A stretch of DNA of 64,000 nt from Triticum aestivum. Lineage: Eukaryota > Streptophyta > Magnoliopsida > Poales > Poaceae. A program made the translations under genes and the position numbers. Under the pieces are notes generated by a model that saw nothing but the letters and a program-made list of their open reading frames with translations, was not told the DNA's origin and searched no databases. This document shows, piece after piece, positions 32,692 through 44,629 of this stretch. Location of the stretch: positions 298,699,379 through 298,763,378 of the forward strand of contig NC_057814.1 of NCBI RefSeq assembly GCF_018294505.1, given 5' to 3'. Positions within the stretch are counted from its first letter, which is position 1; each line of letters begins with the position of its first letter.

Positions 32692-33029
32692 NNNNNNNNN
32701 NNNNNNNNNNNNNNNNNNNNNNNNNNNNNNNNNNNNNNNNNNNNNNNNNNNNNNNNNNNNNNNNNNNNNNNNNNNNNNNNNNNNNNNNNNNNNNNNNNNN
32801 NNNNNNNNNNNNNNNNNNNNNNNNNNNNNNNNNNNNNNNNNNNNNNNNNNNNNNNNNNNNNNNNNNNNNNNNNNNNNNNNNNNNNNNNNNNNNNNNNNNN
32901 NNNNNNNNNNNNNNNNNNNNNNNNNNNNNNNNNNNNNNNNNNNNNNNNNNNNNNNNNNNNNNNNNNNNNNNNNNNNNNNNNNNNNNNNNNNNNNNNNNNN
33001 NNNNNNNNNNNNNNNNNNNNNNNNNNNNN
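32692..33029. other. Assembly gap (338 N)
   Basis: Run of N between a GC-rich flank and a purine-rich repeat tract. Confidence 0.95.
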
Positions 33030-34000
33030 AGAAGAGAGGGAGCGGTCATAGCTATCGATAGAGTCGAAGAGAGGATCAAGTGGGTGGGTGCGAGATCGAT
33101 GAAGAGAGCCATCGAAATTGTGTGTGTGTGTGTGCAAGTCAAAGATATAGGGCGACTGGCCTACCGGAACGTTAGAGGGCACATGTCAAGTTTGTGTGTG
33201 GCAGGGAGACATGACTAGAGCGCTCGATGTATCGGTGTGTGTGGGGGGAGGGGGTGAGGGGTGGGGAGAGGGGTAGGCAGAGGCCTAACTATAGAGGTAG
33301 AACGACTCGTATATGTGTTGAGAAGGAGAGACCCAGCTATGTCTTGAGGGAGATCGGTCGACATCCATACATAACTGAAGGACGGGAAATATGATGGGAC
33401 AGAGAGAGAGAGAGGAGAGAGAGAGGGAGGGAGAGGGAGGGAGAGGGGTAGAGTGCTGGATGGGTGATGGCGTTGCTTCTCAAAGATGGTGGGAGAGGCC
33501 TACTAGACAAACTGAGGGTGGAACTACAATTTTATCAATAAGAGTGCTGGATGGATGATGAAGGGGAACCATGTGTTTGGTAAGCAAACCTAACTAGATC
33601 GGTAGATCAATTGTTGTTTGTCGGAGGAAGGGAGACACACAACTAATGAGGTAGATCGATTGACGTGTGGGTAAAAACGATTTATAAGGACCTAGCTAGC
33701 TATATGTATAGCGAGAGATCGGTCGGTGTACGTCCATTTGTTAGAGGCAAATAAGGCCCAGCGAGACGGGTACAGAGAGAATGGAGCTAGGAGGTGGTGC
33801 GAGAGGCCCAACTACTAGCTAGATAGGGGGAGGAGTTTGCGGTTGTGAGATTGATGAAAAGAGGGGCGAGATTTTACACGTGTGTCTGACCGTATGAGAG
33901 ACACGAGGCAAGGACACATAAAGGAGGAGATTGAAGGTGTGTGTGTGTATGTTGTAGGCAGGCATCGCTGGAGAGGTTTATCGGTCGGTGTGTGTCGGAA
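33030..34000 (+). repeat. Purine-rich degenerate repeat tract
   Basis: Strong A/G strand bias, a GA microsatellite at 33403-33450, and recurrent gagatcggtcgacrt-type phrases. It resembles 59110-59880 in composition. No gene. Confidence 0.65.
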
Positions 34001-34280
34001 AGGAGTTGTGGAGACTCTGGAAAACGACCTAAAGAAAAAAATGAATGTGCCCGGTGGATAGAATGCCGAGGGAGGGGGAGGGCGAGGAGGGCGTGTGCAT
34101 GCACGAGAGAAAGTTAGTGGTAGCTACAAAGGTTAGAGGATTGTGTGGGTGTAAGAGACTAACAAAGATCATCATTTGATATGAAAGCGGATTCATATAT
34201 TTTAATAGGAGATCATAGTCTTTTAAACATTGCATGCATGAATATAGCGGTGATACACATGCTGTGCACATGTTATACCA

Positions 34281-34505
34281 TAATGTGATAATGCTTGGCA
34301 TTTGCAGCTCACAGCTAAATGCCGAACAATCTAAACCATACTATACATCAAACAATCACACATTTTATATGAATTTGTGATAATGTGTGGCGTTTGCAGC
34401 TTACAACTAAATATCGAACAATCTAAACAATACTATATATCGAACATTCTCACATTTTATTGGAATTTGTGGTAATGTGTGGTGTTTGCAACTCACATCT
34501 AAATA
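34281..34505 (+). repeat. 92-bp tandem repeat, about 2.4 copies
   Basis: GGCrTTTGCAGCTyACAvCTAAAT starts at 34297, 34389 and 34481; CGAACAATCTAAAC recurs in the first two units. Confidence 0.85.
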
Positions 34506-34754
34506 CTTGTAGGCATAGGGGGCGGGGCACCATACATAATGTGATAAACACATTATACATATGAGACATGGTTTAGATTATGAAGATCTAGCTAGAGCTA
34601 GAAATGTAATGTGATTTGAAATCAAAATAAAGTGGATTCAAAAAATCTAGTTCGAGTTCATATAGTACACATAGTTCATATGTAACTCGAGACTAATCAT
34701 GTGTTGTGCTATGAAGATAATACACAAACGATGGTTTAACTTGACAATAATGAT

Positions 34755-34862
34755 GATTGTAGATCTTATTAAAATAGAGAAACGAATTCAAATGCTTTGA
34801 CTTCACAACAATCATTACTATAGATCTTATTCAAATAGAGAAACGAATTCAAATTTAGTTCA
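34755..34862 (+). repeat. Short direct duplication
   Basis: TAGATCTTATTmAAATAGAG followed by AAACGAATTCAAAT is present at about 34760 and 34821. Confidence 0.8.
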
Positions 34863-35814
34863 TATTGAAGCGGTAGTATATACGTTTGGAATGCACTAAA
34901 ACGTTCATTTGAGTAGTAGGTTGCATGCATTATACACGTAGCGAAATATTTTAATTGAACATAACATGAATTCAAAGTTTTGAATGACATTTATAGTGCG
35001 CATTGATTTGGTACAGTACACGTTAGGCTTGTCCGGAAATTTCAACCCGCGCCTTGTTGGCCCGAAATATTTAAGATATATCTTTGTCTCGTTGTGCTCC
35101 GACAACTCCCTCCATCTCAACCCGCGCCTTGCTATTCCGAAATTAAAACGCGTGCGAAAAATCCCACCTCCTGTGAAATCCTGACACGCGAAATGCCCGT
35201 GGTACCCCTGAACCGAAAGAACCGCCTCAAATCGGTGGGGGTACTTTCGTAACTTACCCCACATTTCGGACAAGCGCGTCTCTAAGCCATGGTTCATCAC
35301 TGCCATCCCATCCGCCCACCCATTCGTACACCGAGGCCGCGAAAACCCGCGACAAAACCCCACACCCTGCTCCGTCTGCCACCCAGCCGGAGCCTCTTCC
35401 CCGACGACGTCGTCCACAGCAACACCTCAACGTCCCTCATCCATTGTACCGGATGAGGATCCGTCCTCGATCTCATCGTCCTGCCGGTTCAGCCACCCCG
35501 TCCTCCACCTCTAAGGAGCTGCCCCGACGTTCCCCTCGTCTTTCGCGCCACCTCCATTCCCACACCGCCGTCTTCACCTGCACCACCGGAAGAGCATCAT
35601 CATCACCGTTTCCTCGGATGAAGCTGCGGCCTAATCGGCGCCACCAAAGAGGTTGTACACTAATCGCCACATTTTCTTCTTGATTCAATCTCACGGTGCT
35701 GCCGGTGCTCGGTCCCGAGCCGACACGGCGCAGCTCCATCCACGGCGGCGTCGCCGGCCACTTCCTCCACGGTGTCGCTCCCTCGGCGGTGACGTCCACA
35801 TCAGTAGGAGCTAT

Positions 35815-35945
35815 TGCTGCTTTAGCTCTCGCTCGCACTGCTACTCTGCTCTTGCTCTCGGTCCCCTGCCTGGTCTGCTCTTGCTATTGCTCTTGCTCGC
35901 GCTGCTGCTCTCGCTCTTGCTCTTGCTTGCGATGCTGCTCCGATT
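35815..35945 (+). repeat. CT/GCT-rich simple repeat
   Basis: Imperfect gctctcgctc/cttgctcttgct run giving Ala/Leu/Cys-rich translations without meaning. Confidence 0.85.
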
Positions 35946-36077
35946 TAGCTACACTTCAGTCGACTGAATCGACTTTTGGGTCAGTCGATTTTCAGGGGGT
36001 GGGGGGGACTCGCCGGGGTGAAGGAAGAACCAGCCGCAGCGGGGAGGGGGCTCGCCAGAGAGGTACCCCACTATCTA

Positions 36078-36736
36078 NNNNNNNNNNNNNNNNNNNNNNN
36101 NNNNNNNNNNNNNNNNNNNNNNNNNNNNNNNNNNNNNNNNNNNNNNNNNNNNNNNNNNNNNNNNNNNNNNNNNNNNNNNNNNNNNNNNNNNNNNNNNNNN
36201 NNNNNNNNNNNNNNNNNNNNNNNNNNNNNNNNNNNNNNNNNNNNNNNNNNNNNNNNNNNNNNNNNNNNNNNNNNNNNNNNNNNNNNNNNNNNNNNNNNNN
36301 NNNNNNNNNNNNNNNNNNNNNNNNNNNNNNNNNNNNNNNNNNNNNNNNNNNNNNNNNNNNNNNNNNNNNNNNNNNNNNNNNNNNNNNNNNNNNNNNNNNN
36401 NNNNNNNNNNNNNNNNNNNNNNNNNNNNNNNNNNNNNNNNNNNNNNNNNNNNNNNNNNNNNNNNNNNNNNNNNNNNNNNNNNNNNNNNNNNNNNNNNNNN
36501 NNNNNNNNNNNNNNNNNNNNNNNNNNNNNNNNNNNNNNNNNNNNNNNNNNNNNNNNNNNNNNNNNNNNNNNNNNNNNNNNNNNNNNNNNNNNNNNNNNNN
36601 NNNNNNNNNNNNNNNNNNNNNNNNNNNNNNNNNNNNNNNNNNNNNNNNNNNNNNNNNNNNNNNNNNNNNNNNNNNNNNNNNNNNNNNNNNNNNNNNNNNN
36701 NNNNNNNNNNNNNNNNNNNNNNNNNNNNNNNNNNNN
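36078..36736. other. Assembly gap (659 N)
   Basis: The left flank is GC-rich with AGTCGACTGAATCGAC; the right flank starts with a similar AATCGACGG phrase, suggesting a repeat across the gap. Confidence 0.95.
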
Positions 36737-36798
36737 AATCGACGGACCAGAGATGAAAAAGTCAGTCAACCGACGTGTAGCCTCACCTTGCTAGTGCG

Positions 36799-36880
36799 TT
36801 CAGTCTCGACAGCAAAATTCAGTTTCGACAGCAAAATTCAGTTTCGACAGTTAAGTTCAGTTTCAACAGTTAAGTTCAGA
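36799..36880 (+). repeat. 19-bp minisatellite, four copies
   Basis: TTCAGTyTCrACAGCAAAA and TTCAGTTTCrACAGTTAAG, four units in tandem. Confidence 0.9.
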
Positions 36881-37859
36881 GATGAGCAGCTGATGTATTT
36901 TACATCTAGCACTTTGTGGTTATGTATTTTACGTCATGTATTGGAGATGCTATTAGAATTCCACTCAGGTTAACTTTGTTCGTTGTCTCTCTTGTCCTGC
37001 TTCAGCCTCGACGTCGTACAACTCACTGGAGCTGCTCCAACGACGAAACCCTCCATCACAGCGGAGCAGTACCTCGGACTCCATCTCTAGACGCCTAAGA
37101 TCTTCTTCCCCTCCTCTGACAGCAAAGTCATCCGGAGCATCCTCACCGGCCAACCCAATCACGCTGAGATCGACATGGCTTCGCCAAAGAGGTTGTACAC
37201 TTGTTGCATCTCTTTTTTACTCTACATGTTATATATATTGTCCACTGAGCACACGGATTTGTTCCTTTTGCGTCTACTTGAAAGAAAAAACGTAGGAATT
37301 TTAATTTTCACTTGTCCTCCTTTTCAAATTCCTATTCATGAAGCACAAGACTAAGAGATAGTAGCATAATATCATTATAACCGTACATTTTCTTGTGGTT
37401 TGACTTAATCTCACCATGCTTCTTTGCATCCTGTGATCTTCCAATTGTTGTGAATCAAACACCCAGATTGGCAGAAATCCTGTGTTTTTAAATTCTCTGT
37501 TTTGCACGTGCATTCCTATCCTATTCCTGTCTATTTCCTATCCCTGCATTGTTGGAATCCTCCAATTCAAACGAGCCCTTATAGAATTACTTCTCTTACA
37601 GATAGTTGTCAAAGAAAACCTTGTGTGGTTTGTCCCGCTCCTGCTGCGTCGTCATCCACTCCAGCTTAGCTGCTCCAATGACAGAAGGGTCCAGCACAGT
37701 AGGGATCCGCCCTCCAGACTGTCTTTCGCCGCCTCAGATCTTCTTCCCCGCCGCTGGCAGCCATGAAAACTTCATTACCATCATCAACCGAGCAGATGAC
37801 CTCGAGGACTACACGGGTCCACAAGAGAGGTCGCACTCTTTCATGTCTGCTTACGTTAT

Positions 37860-38290
37860 GCATCGCTTAATATTACATGCTACTTTATCGTCCTGTTCAC
37901 CGATTAGACTCTGAGTCAGCTCCAAACTAATGGTCAAACTTGAGTTTTTAAATGGTTGCGGGGTACATATCGGGGCCGCTATCAATAGTATCTATCTACT
38001 ATCTGGTTAATCTCCGGTGTCTACTATGAGTTTCATGTTGGGTGGGAAACAAACAGTAAAGAAGCCATTATCTGTATTTTTTAACTGAAGCCATTATCTG
38101 CCTGCTATTATTGGTTTTGGGTCTATCCACAGGTTGCTACCATCACTCTGGATTTCTGCATGCACTCCTTACATAATCTCACTATGTTTTATTCCTATGC
38201 ATGACAGTTATTGTAAACAATGGAACTGAACATGTAGAGCAAAAGAGACAAGCCTTGCGTGGCAATAAAATTTCATGCAGACGTCGCTCC
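37860..38290. other. Non-coding stretch
   Basis: AT-rich, no gene or clear repeat seen. Confidence 0.6.
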
Positions 38291-38293
38291 ATG

Positions 38294-38410
38294 CACTACA
38301 AAAAAAATACACATCCGTGACATTTTGGGCCGAACGAAATTTTTTTCTGTCATACATATGACACTTCTATGACGATAATTGTGACAAAACCCGGTATCAT
38401 CAGAGATGTG
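38294..38410 (+). mobile_element. CACTA-type terminus
   Basis: CACTACAAAAAAAATACACA then GTGACATTTTGGGCC and TGTGACAAAACCCGGTATCA. The CACTA start and the short repeated TATGAC motifs fit a Triticeae CACTA (En/Spm) end. The sequence breaks at 38410, where the solo LTR has inserted, and continues at 42605. Confidence 0.75.
38406..38410. repeat. Target-site duplication ATGTG, left copy
   Basis: Matches 42605-42609 exactly; together they bound the 4194-bp solo LTR. Confidence 0.85.
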
Positions 38411-41400
38411 TGTCACATCCCTAGCTTCTGGTAATGCACTAGGCTAGCCTCATGTGTGCATCATGTTTAATCTTGAAAGAAAGTTGAAATGGGGATGACA
38501 GAACCCCCAGCACCCCCCTAAAACCAACTAGGGTTTACTAAAATTGGTTTCAATGAACCCCAAATGCCCTTCACAAAACGTTCATCATTTCTGGATTGGG
38601 CTAAAACCCCTGGCAAAAATGGTGCACACTTCTCTAGGACACTCTGGATTTTTGAATTAAATCATAAGTATTTGAATTTGGACATTTAAATTCTATAAAA
38701 TATTTTAAATGTCCAAATAATCTTGAAAGCATTTGAGGGCTGTTGGAAATAGTTTCAAAAGTGCCCACAATTATTTTCAGGATCTTACAAAACGAATTAG
38801 TATTTTTACTAATTCAAAACAGAGAAATAAATAGATAACAGAAACAATTAAGTAAGAGAGAGAGAGAGAAGGCCACTGGGCCACCCACCTGGACCTACCT
38901 GGCAGCCCACCTGGCTGGACCAGCTGGTGGCCTAGCCCACCAGGGCCCATGCCAGTCATCCTCTACCTCTGCCAGTAGGCAGAGGAGGGAGATAGCGCAC
39001 GCGCGCGCCATGGTGACACGCCACCTCCCTGGCTACCTGTGTCCCTCGCCACCGCGACGCCTGAACCGCCTCCCCGGCCTGCCCTCAACCCCCCTGGACA
39101 CCGCACTTTTTCCTCTCCGCCTCTTTCTCGCTGTTCCCCACCACAGCCGAGCGTGCTCGCCGCCGCCGACCGCCGCACCCGTGGCCACCGCCTTCCCCAC
39201 GCCTCTCCGACGTGTTCCCGTGCTCCGCCCTGGCCTTCTCTTCCTCCTCACCGAGCCGCACGACGTCGGAAGCCCTAAATCGCTGCCAACGCCGTCTTCT
39301 TCAACCTCGGCCCGCCGAGATCGCCGGCGACCGCACGCCGTCACCAACCCTTCCCCGAGCCCACCGAGCTTCTCTACGTGACCGCTGTGAGCCACCGACC
39401 TTCCCCCTCCTCTTCTTTTCTTTCCTCGTGCGCCGTAGCGACTGCACCGCGCTCACCCGCACGCGCCGCCGCCCGCGCTCATCGCCGATGACGCTCCGGT
39501 GACCATTTGGTCCCGGGCATGCGCCCAACGCGCTCCCCGCATCGCGTAGAGCCTTCTTAGCACCTCGTCGCGCTCATTTGCGCACCGCAGCCCCATCCCC
39601 GCTTGCACCCGAGCTCCGGCCGCCGCAAACCTCGTCGCCCGCTGCTCCCGGCCACCCCAGCCCCCGCCACTGCCACCGTTGGGTGCGCCACTCCACCCTC
39701 TTCCCGTAGCTGCTCCCTGCGTGCCAAAAGAGCCCTTGTAGGTGGATCCCGATGCGCTCCACCGCGTCCGGCCTCGCCGGCGGCTAAACACCGGCAGGTT
39801 GACCGCTTTGACCGGCTGGGTTTGACCCCGTCTGCCCAGGGGTTTGACACTCTCTCACACTGACATGCGGGCCCTGCCCGGCTAATTAATCTAGTTTAGG
39901 TTTAAATTTAATTAGTTTAACCTAGGTTAGTGCTAATTAAACTAGGTTAGTTTAGTTAGCCACTGACACGCGGGCCCCACTGGTCAGGTTTGACCTGGAC
40001 CGGCCCTGTTGACCGCTGACATGACAATGACGTCATGCTGATGCAGTAATTCTTTCTAGAATTTAAATAAATCTTAAATGATTTATTTATTTCAGAAAAT
40101 GTTATAAACTTCTAAAAATCATATAAAATCAACCGTAACTCAGAATGAATTAAGTCATATATGGAAAATGATCAGAAAAATCCAATCTATCCATCTGTAC
40201 TGGTTTCATGCATGTTAGAGCAACTTAACCTTGCTGTTTAGGTCAAACATGTTAATGCACTTATATGAACCCATAACTTGAGTTTGTATTTGAATCTTTG
40301 GTTCAAATAAGCTCAAAACCTTCTAGTTGTAGTTGCATTAGGCCAACACACTCATATTGCCATGTCATGATCATGCATCATATCGTGCATTGCATTGATT
40401 GTGTTTTCTCTCTGTTGCCAGTAATTGTCCCCTCTCCGAAGACGTTGCTTCGATGATGTGATCGATGACACCGATGGAGAACTATACTATCTTCGGAAGT
40501 GTCAGGCAAGCAAAACTCCCTTCTTCATTCCGATACTATCCCACTCTCTCACTCCTGCTCTCTTTTACTACATTAGGACAACAACGTTTCAACTATTACA
40601 TGCTGCGGTAGTTGAACCCCTTTCCTCTGCATGACCTGTCATTGCCACAGTAAATAGATGAAACCCACTAGCATGAGTAGGAGTTGTATGAGCCCTGATG
40701 TGCCTAGTCATTCATGCTTGTTTGTCATGCCTGCTATTGCTTAGAGTTGTGTCAGGTCTGATTCATCGGGGATGGGTTGGAATGTGGTGAGCATGTCCTA
40801 CTGTGTGAGAGCTAAGTGTGTGAACACGATTTGGTAAAGGTAGCGGTGAGAGGCCATGTAGGAGTACATGGTGGGTTGTCTCATTGCAGCCGTCCTCAGG
40901 AACTGAGTTCTGTGTTTGTGATCCATGAAAAGTTACTACCACACATTGGGTTCCGGTAACTCGACCCCTCTCGACTTATTAATCAACATGATCTCTGTCC
41001 AGGAGTTGCAACTAGTTTCTGGTGTTGTAGGTAGTGCTAGTAGTCTACTAAGTGGTACCCGGTACAGGTGGGCTTGGGACAGACTAGGCACAGTGGCCCG
41101 GTGTACCAAGTGGCACCCGGATGTTGTGCTTGGGAACCCTGCACACATCGTTAGGGGCCGTGAGCGACACCCCGGCCGGATCTCCTTGCGGATGGAACCC
41201 GAATAGGCGATAAACCTGGACGAGAGACTTGTGTGGTTAGTCAGGTCGTGGCCAACTCCCTCGCCAGGCTTCCGCTTGAAGGTTGCCGAGATATACGACG
41301 TGTACGTGGTGGTAAGTGGCGAGAGCGTGTGTGAAGAAGTACACCCCTGCAGGGTTAACATCATCTATTCGAATAGCCGTCTCCGCGGAAAAGGACTTCT

Positions 41401-42604
41401 GGGTTGCTTGTACAGTTCATAGACAAGTCAAAGTGGATACTCTAAAATGCGCAAGATAAGCGTGAGTGCTAGGGATGGCGTTCTCGTAGGGAGACGGGAG
41501 CGGATCCATCGTGATGTATTGATATGGTGAATATGTGGACTCGTGTGCGCCACCTCAAAAGAGTTACTTGTAGTCGTAGTTTAGGATAGCCACCGAGTCA
41601 AAGCTGGCTTGCTGCAGTTAAACTCCACTACCCCCTTTGTTGATACCGATGCATATGTAGTTAATTCTGATGTATGTCTTGCTGGGTACATTTGTACTCA
41701 CGTTTTCCTATTTTATGTTTTGCAGAGCGACGTCGGTCTCGCTAGTAGTTCCGTGTGGACTTTGACGTTTAGCTTGATACCTCAGCTACGATCTTGTGCC
41801 CTCGGCAAGATCTGGTAGATAGTCAGGCTTCTCAGCCTTTTTCATTTGTAGATGTCTGTACTCACACATGTTGAGCTTCTGCATGTGCTTTGACTTGTAT
41901 GCTCTGAATGTTGGGTCATGAGACCCATGTTTGTAATATCTCGCTCCTCGGAGCCTAATGAATAAGTACTTGGGTCGTAGAGTTATGTTGTGATGCCATG
42001 TTGTATTTACACATATCGAGCATATTGTGTGTATGATTGAAATGCTTGGTATGTGTGGGATCCGACAACCTAGTTGTTTATCCTTGGTAGCCTCTCTTAT
42101 GGGGAAATGTAGTCTTGTGCTTCCATCAGCCATAGTAGTCCGCTACAGCCTGGTTCACCGGAGTCCTGCTAGCCCAGCACTACTGCTCCGGAACACTTGA
42201 CTGGCCGGCATGTGATTCACTTCGTTCCTGTGTCTGTCCCTTCGGGGAAATGTCACGCGGTGACATCCGGAGTCCTGCCTAGCCTGCTACAGCCCGGGTT
42301 CCCGGAGTCCTGTTAGCCCAGTGCTACAGCCCGGATTCGCACGCTGCTGACCGACATGCTCGCTGTTGATTCATGTATGCCTATCCCCGTAAGTTAGTGC
42401 CACTTTGGGTTCACGACTAGTCATGTCGGCCCGGGTTCTCTGTCATATGGATGCTAGCGACACTATCATATACGTGAGCTAAAAGGCGCAAACGGTCCCG
42501 GGCCATGGTAAGGCGACACCCGTGGGAATACCGTGCGTGAGGGCACAAAGTGATATGAGGTGTTACCGGCTAGATCGATGTGACTTGGAATCGGGGTCCT
42601 GACA
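38411..42604 (+). mobile_element. 4.2-kb solo LTR, Sukkula-like (LARD type)
   Basis: Starts TGTCACATCCC and ends TCCTGACA, a TG...CA structure. It is flanked by ATGTG on both sides and has no internal coding domain and no second LTR. The very large LTR and its text (repeated 'ggagtcctg.ctagcc', 'ctacagcccgg', and gacaccgatggagaac near 40470) match my memory of the Triticeae Sukkula group of large retrotransposon derivatives. Open frames at 39010-39500 are GC-rich, overlap in several frames and show no domain. Solo LTRs arise by recombination between the two LTRs of a full element. Confidence 0.75.
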
Positions 42605-42969
42605 ATGTGGTGGGCTCCTACTTCTATGACAAAAAATCATGACAGAAAATGGGCTTTTCGTCCTGGGCGGGCCGGAGACGTAGCTGCATGACATTCTTTG
42701 GGCCGTCCATGAAGGAAAAAACCGTGGTAGAAGCGAGGGGGACGAAAATTTCGGGGAGTTCCCGGTTACGGTGGGTGGTCGGGGGCCGAGCGATGCGCGT
42801 TTCTCTCGTACACGTATGCGCGTGTGTGCGAGGCGTGGGCTCTAACTGAATCCGAGCGAGGCGTTGGGCTCTAACTGAACCCGAGCGATTGCACTGCAGG
42901 CTACGCGTCACTGAACCCGAGCGATCGAGCGATTCCTTCTACTGCTGCTAACTGAAGCCGATCGATTGG
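42605..42969 (+). mobile_element. CACTA element, continuation after the solo LTR
   Basis: After ATGTG the text resumes with GGTGGGCTCCTACTTCTATGACAAAAAATCATGACAG-type TATGAC motifs, then repeated CTAACTGAACCCGAGCGA. The N-run starts inside this repeat. Confidence 0.65.
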
Positions 42970-43284
42970 NNNNNNNNNNNNNNNNNNNNNNNNNNNNNNN
43001 NNNNNNNNNNNNNNNNNNNNNNNNNNNNNNNNNNNNNNNNNNNNNNNNNNNNNNNNNNNNNNNNNNNNNNNNNNNNNNNNNNNNNNNNNNNNNNNNNNNN
43101 NNNNNNNNNNNNNNNNNNNNNNNNNNNNNNNNNNNNNNNNNNNNNNNNNNNNNNNNNNNNNNNNNNNNNNNNNNNNNNNNNNNNNNNNNNNNNNNNNNNN
43201 NNNNNNNNNNNNNNNNNNNNNNNNNNNNNNNNNNNNNNNNNNNNNNNNNNNNNNNNNNNNNNNNNNNNNNNNNNNNNNNNNNNN
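42970..43284. other. Assembly gap (315 N)
   Basis: Between CGATCGATTGG and a 71-bp minisatellite; likely unresolved CACTA subterminal repeats. Confidence 0.95.
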
Positions 43285-43510
43285 AACAGGACCCCGTGGT
43301 GTGGAGGGCTGGATGAACAGTAGACGGTGGAGGGGTGCCCGTGGAGGGGTGGTTGAACAGGACCCCGTGGTGTGGATGGTTGGATGAACAGTAGACGGTG
43401 GAGGGTTGCCCGTGGAGGGGTGGTTGAACAGGACCCCGTGGTGTGGAGGGCTGGATGAACAGTAGAGAGTGGAGGGGTGGTTGAACAGTAGCCGGTGGAG
43501 TAGCGCGCGG
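43285..43510 (+). repeat. 71-bp minisatellite, about three copies
   Basis: AACAGGACCCCGTGGTGTGG then GGATGAACAGTAGACGGTGG; units start at 43285, 43356 and 43427. The last unit is partly rearranged. Subterminal CACTA type. Confidence 0.9.
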
Positions 43511-43610
43511 TGGAGGCTGGATGAATTGGAGGTCGTGGTGGCTGGAGGAGGTCGACGGTAGCCCGTGGAGGCCGGAGGAGGTCGATGGTGGAGATGAACA
43601 GTATCCCGTG

Positions 43611-44620
43611 GAGTCCTGTTTTGTGGTACGCCACACCCCTCCCGATCAACAGGACCCCCGTTTCGATCGTAGCGCTCCAACACAAGTCTGTTTCCTCTGT
43701 TTTGCGGTATGCCACACCCCTCCCGATCAACAGGACCCCCGTTTCGACCGTAGGAGGTCCATTTCCTCCGTTTTGCGGTACGCCAGACCCCTCCCGATGA
43801 ACAGGATGTTGTTTCGAACGTGGCCGGTCGAACACAAGGCCGTTTCCTCCGTTTTGCGATACGCCAGGCCTCGTTTCCATCGCCTGTTCCGTCAAAGCCC
43901 TCCAGATGAACACGACCACGCATTCTGTTCCGACCCAGCCGGTTCGCTCCCACGCGTTCCGTTGCCTCCCGATGAACACGACGCATTCCGTTGCCTCCCC
44001 ATGAACATGACGCATTCCGTTGCCTCCCCATGAACACGACGATGACGCTGTTTCTCTGTTCCGACCCAGCCATGTACACGAACCCTGGCCGTACGTATGC
44101 GCGAGTAGGCGTTCGAGACCCTGCCCATATGTACGTACGTGGCCGTATTTTCTTTCTTGCACCCTGGCCGCTGTACGTACATGTACATGCTACGTGCGCG
44201 CCTCTACTACGACACGTGCGCACCTCTACATCGACCAGTATATATGTACGTACAAGTTCGCGACCAGAATGACAACGCTACGTACGCTTCGACCAGGTGG
44301 GTCCCGACTGTCAGGCACTTCCTTGCCTGCGAAGATGTAGCTGGTGGGTCCCAGCAGTCAGGGGGCGAATTGTTTTTTTTGCCCGGACGCACTTCCTTGC
44401 GTGCTAAGGTGTAGCTGCTAGGTCCCAGCAGTCAGGGGGGAATCGTTTTGTTTTTTTTGCCCGGACGCACTTGCTTGCGTGCGAAGATGTAGCTGGTGGG
44501 TCCCAGCAGTCAGGGGGGCGAATCGTTTTTTTCGGACGCACTTCCTTGTATGCGAAGATGTAGCTGGTGGGTCCGAGTAGTCAGGGGGAAACGTTTTTTT
44601 CACGAAATACGGTGGCCCGT
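43611..44620 (+). repeat. CACTA subterminal region, second copy of the 21261 sequence
   Basis: From about 43752 (GGAGGTCCATTTCCTCC) the text follows 21261 onward: minisatellite with CCCGATGAACACGACG, cgtacgtatg stretch, then ~70-bp GGTGGGTCCCAGCAGTCAGG repeats. Here the sequence is uninterrupted at the place where the Gypsy element sits in the other copy. Confidence 0.75.
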
Positions 44621-44629
44621 CCGGTGGGT

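Larger units (their letters stand above)
35440..37831 (+). other. Three exon-like modules each ending at a GT donor
   Basis: Blocks at about 35460-35652, 37003-37191 and 37640-37829 each end AAGAG|GT (CCAAAGAGGTTGTACAC twice, ACAAGAGAGGTCGCACTC once). The second and third share GAGCTGCTCCAAyGACrrAr and AAGATCTTCTTCCC-like text. One frame gives KIFFPSSDSKVIRSILTGQP in module 2 and QIFFPAAGSHENFITIINRA in module 3, but module 2 has a stop just before. An N-run separates module 1 from the others. I do not recognise a protein family; this could be a decayed gene with duplicated exons or repeat DNA. Confidence 0.35.

Noticed and set aside
35696..36973. 425-codon plus-strand frame
   Set aside because: More than half is N, and the rest is a CT-rich simple repeat translated as Leu/Cys/Ser.
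39010..39860. GC-rich open frames inside the solo LTR
   Set aside because: Several overlapping frames on both strands, Pro/Arg-rich, inside a recognised LTR; composition explains them.
42901..44223. Long minus-strand open frames of 400+ codons
   Set aside because: They run through the N-run and through CACTA minisatellites; translations are low-complexity repeats (TTPPR, PSTPRGP) with no domain.
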